This document shows positions 61,072 through 64,000 of a stretch of DNA of 64,000 bases, in pieces; positions within the stretch are counted from its first letter, which is position 1, and each line of letters opens with the position of its first letter. The position numbers and the translations under genes are program-made. The stretch is taken from contig JAACJP010000031.1 of NCBI GenBank assembly GCA_013368375.1, positions 372,001-436,000 of the forward strand, written 5' to 3'. Below the pieces are notes generated by a model. It was given only the letters and a program-made list of their open reading frames with translations. It was not told the origin of the DNA and did no database searches. Source of the DNA: Tricholomella constricta (taxonomy: Eukaryota > Basidiomycota > Agaricomycetes > Agaricales > Lyophyllaceae).

Positions 61072-61104
61072 CCGGTTCCCCTCACGAGGTCCAAGGGCTA
61101 CCGG
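61059..61104 (+). promoter_or_regulatory. candidate -1 ribosomal frameshift signal, gypsy-4 gag/pol
   Basis: Slippery heptamer G GGA AAA at 61059-61065 in the gag frame, one codon before the gag stop. Six bases later a stem CCGGT/ACCGG (61072-61076 and 61100-61104) can form, with an inner CCC/GGG (61078-61080 and 61095-61097). The -1 frame is open from here into pol. Confidence 0.75.
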
Positions 61105-63732
61105 ATAATGATGCTAGGACCCATCTGATCACTCCGGAGCCCGTCGTCCACTCTTCTCGGCTCGATAACGGGAAATGGACACGTGTTTTGTCATTCCATG
61201 CTCCTCGGTATAATTTTCCTCCTGATACGAACATTTCTTCGCCCGACCATTTCTTTATTTCTGTTTCGCTTCATTTTCCGAACCATAAGTCTGTCAAGAC
61301 TTTCGCTCTCGTTGACTCTGGTGCTTCGGCATCATGTATTTCGGACGTCTTTGCGAAGCGACATTCCTTGCCGCGACGCGTTAAAGACATACCTGTACCG
61401 ATAATAGCGGTGGACAATCGTCCTATCGCCTCTGGACTCGTTTCTTCTGATGTTGTTACGCAACTAACCGTGGATAAACACTCCGAGTGCATCGCATTAG
61501 GTGTTGTCGCTGTCCCATTCCCTGTAATTCTAGGTCTCGATTGGCTTCGTCGCCACAACCCTCGAATCGATTGGTCGAATCCTGACCTTTCGCTCGACTG
61601 TTGCAATCTCACACCTACGTATCCAATTACGGTTCCAGCTAAAGGCTTCGGTCTTAAGCCTCCAAGTTCTATGTCTACGTCCATCCAAGCTTGTCCCATC
61701 ACCACGGCTGGCCTAGGCTTCGGTCTCGCTAGCGCCCCTATGTCTTCTACGCCAACACTTACGCCGCCACCACGTCCCAAGACGCCTTCGGCACCACCGT
61801 ATCTCAATTTTCTGGCTAAATGGACCGGCTACGGTCGCTCCTCTACAGATAATCCTTTGCCTACGCCCAAGCCGAACATTTCGGTCACCACGCCACAGCG
61901 TTTTCTCAAATACGCTAAACACGCTCCCGTTTCACTTTTCCGTTTTCACCCTACAGGTTCACCCGTCTATGTCGCGGCTACGTCGTCTGACTCTTCAAAC
62001 GAAGTTGATGACCAAGTTCCGACTGCGCCACCACCCAACGACCAATACCAACACGTACCATCCAAGTATATGTCGTGGGCTGACACTGTCTTTTCTCCCA
62101 CAGAAGTCAATCACCTTCCGCCCCATCGACCCTACGATATATCTATCGAACTCGAGGAAGGGAAAACGCCTCCGTTCGGCTCGATTTATCGACTGAATCA
62201 GGAAGAGCAAAAGTACCTTTCCGAATACCTCGATGATTATCTCAAGAAAGGGTTTATTAGGCGCTCGACTTCCTCCGCCGCCTCGCCAATCCTCTTTATT
62301 CGACGAAAAACCGGCGATTTACGTCTTTGCGTGGACTATCGTGGTCTTAACGCGATTACGAAGAAGAACCGGTATCCTCTCCCCCACGTCGATGATCTCT
62401 TGGATCGGACGCAGGGATGTAAACTCTTCACGGTCATTGACCTGAAGAACGCATTCAATCTAGTTCGCATTCGAGAAGGAGATGAATGGAAAACCGCCTT
62501 TCGGACACCACTAGGACTCTATGAATATTTGGTTATGCCATTTGGTTTGACTAACGCTCCAGCGACTTTTCAGGCTTTTATTCAGGACACTCTCCGGGAC
62601 TATATCGGCGTCTTCTGCGTCGTTTATCTCGACGATATTCTGATATTCTCTCGAAACCAAGAAGAACACGATCATCAAGTCAAATTGGTTTTGGATCGAC
62701 TTCGACAAGCTCGTCTTTTTGCTAACGCGAAGAAGTGCGAGTTTGACAAGACCGAGGTCGAATACCTAGGCTTCCTCATCGGAGCTGACGGTATCAAGAT
62801 GAATCCCAAAAAACTCGCTACCATTGCCGAATGGCCTACTCCTCGAAACCGTCGTGATATTCAATCTTTCCTTGGTTTTACTAATTTTTACAGACGTTTC
62901 GTGGATCACTACGCCAAAATTGCCCTTCCTTTGAACAAGTTAACTCACAAAAATATTCCTTTCGACTTCACAGATTCTGCGCGTTCGTCTTTCGAACAAC
63001 TTAAGCGCGCTTTTACTTCGTACCCTGTTTTGCGCCATTTCGACCCCTCCAAACCCTCTACTCTTGCTACTGACGCTTCAGATTTCGCTCTTTCAGGTAT
63101 TCTCCAGCAACCCGACGAGAGTAATCGACTTCACCCCATCGCCTACTACTCTCGAAAACTCTCGCCTGCCGAAATTAATTACGACATCCACGACAAGGAA
63201 CTCCTTGCTATCGTTGATTCATTTCGCGATATGCGTCCTTGGCTGATGGGTACCTCCGTCCCCATTTCGGTGGTTTGCGACCACAAAAATCTTGAGTATT
63301 TTATGTCTTCTCGTTTACTTAATCGCCGCCAAGCTCGGTGGTCTATGTTTCTTTCCGAGTTCGATTTCTGTCTCGATTGGGCCCCAGGTACTCAAAACGT
63401 CGCCGACTCGCCATCTAGGCGCCCCGATTTCCTACCTCAAAAAGGGGATGACGTCCTGGAGGCTCAACGAAAGACAATTCTTACTTCGTCGCACACTAAA
63501 CGCATTTTTCCTTCTTCCGAAACAGATTCGTCTACTTCGTCTTCAATTTCTGCCTTTACAACACTCGCCATCGACAATTCTGAACTCCTCAAGCGTTTTC
63601 GAACAGCGTTCCAAGAAGACTCCGAGTGGCGAGAAGCACTTCTTCATGGATCTACGGAATTCACGGCCCAAGATGACATGGTATTCCACAACGGTCGCGT
63701 CTTTGTACCAAAGTCCCTTCGTGCCGAGATAC
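61062..63732 (+). CDS. gypsy-4 pol, cut in the integrase region
   Basis: The -1 frame is open from the slippery site; there is no ATG in it between the slippery site and the protease. Aspartic protease: LVDSGASASCISD near 61310. RT: LRLCVDYRGLNAITKKNRYP, TVIDLKNAFNLVRI and YLDD near 62626. RNase H: LATDASDFALSGIL, VCDHKNLEYFM and NRRQARWSMF. After SLRAEILL at about 63732 the frame runs into an LTR of another element, so the integrase core is missing. All visible catalytic residues are intact. Confidence 0.9.
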
Positions 63733-64000
63733 TGTTAGGGCGACCTTTAGAGCAGAGCTTAGTCGTACTGGCAAAGGGGAATCCAAAGTTATATTGATGT
63801 ACTGTAACGAGGTAAATAAGGCTTACCTGGCAAAGGGGAATCCAAAGAGAATAGTGTAAAGGATTCCCAGATGCCAGGGGGCCGGCTATATACAAGTGTG
63901 ATACATGAGGGCAGGCTCTCCATAGTGTACTGTACATGTGATAATAACGACATGTGATAACCATGACAGGTGATAATGATGAGCAGGTTCCGGATGCTGT
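63733..64000 (-). repeat. LTR of a fifth gypsy element (minus), cut by the window end
   Basis: Starts TGTTAGGGCGACCTTTAGAG and matches the reverse complement of the end of the gypsy-3 LTR with many differences, including the duplicated CTGGCAAAGGGGAATCCAAA. It is therefore a relative of gypsy-3 inserted in the opposite orientation into gypsy-4 pol. The rest lies beyond the window. Confidence 0.82.

Larger units (their letters stand above)
60062..63732 (+). mobile_element. gypsy-4: 5'-truncated Ty3/gypsy element
   Basis: Gag and pol without a 5' LTR or leader. Sequence identifiable as gag begins at SDNSAILDAIRELKN, directly after copia RT sequence and in its frame. Pol is cut in the integrase region by an LTR starting at 63733. 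No target duplication can be tested. The abrupt join may reflect deletion, template switching between element RNAs or recombination. Confidence 0.75.

Overview
The window looks like a basidiomycete (Agaricomycete-type) fungal chromosome segment made almost entirely of nested transposable elements. The grounds are short 46-60 bp GT-AG introns, a C2-NACHT-WD40 (NLR/NWD-type) gene, a KDZ DNA transposon with a CxC2 cysteine cluster, chromodomain Ty3/gypsy elements and a Tad-like LINE. No bacterial gene, tRNA, rRNA or CRISPR array was seen.

Layout. At 344-6812 (minus) there is a complete LINE with two intact ORFs, a poly(A) tail (24 T on the plus strand) and perfect 12-bp target duplications. It lies inside one copy of a 146-bp direct repeat; the second copy (7409-7554) overlaps the 5' end of a decayed C2-NACHT-WD40 gene (7536-10648). 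A Ty1/copia element (5' LTR at 10649) interrupts that gene inside the WD40 coding region and forms the base of the nest. The copia element is split twice. Its integrase region holds a CACTA-like element (12462-41100, termini CACTG/CAGTG, TAA target duplication, inverted repeats over 900 bp) that carries pieces of three host genes: tyrosyl-tRNA synthetase, a GH55-type glucanase and a histidine acid phosphatase. That element holds gypsy-1 (15961-40093, minus), and gypsy-1 holds a 13.8-kb KDZ transposon (21833-35662) with five genes. The copia RT region holds gypsy-2 (43085-59991), whose gag holds gypsy-3 (44143-50509). The copia RT resumes at 59992, then runs in frame into a 5'-truncated gypsy-4 (about 60062-63732), which is interrupted by the LTR of a fifth element (63733 to the end, minus).

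Working of the elements. Three recoding or coupling strategies are visible. Gypsy-1 and gypsy-2 have gag and pol in one frame, separated by a single UGA followed by CUA or CUC. Gypsy-3 and gypsy-4 have pol in the -1 frame, with slippery heptamers GGGTTTT and GGGAAAA followed 6-7 nt later by a hairpin. The LINE couples ORF1 and ORF2 by an 8-nt overlap. Gypsy-1 and gypsy-2 also share an extra ORF after pol. The KDZ element is saturated with the palindrome CCGCGG in coding and non-coding sequence alike, has minisatellite-bearing terminal inverted repeats, and encodes besides the transposase a Cys-rich coiled-coil protein, two proteins of unknown function and an acidic protein with repeated SUMO-interaction-like motifs.

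Limits: all homology calls come from reading motifs by eye; exon borders are given only where frame and splice signals agree.
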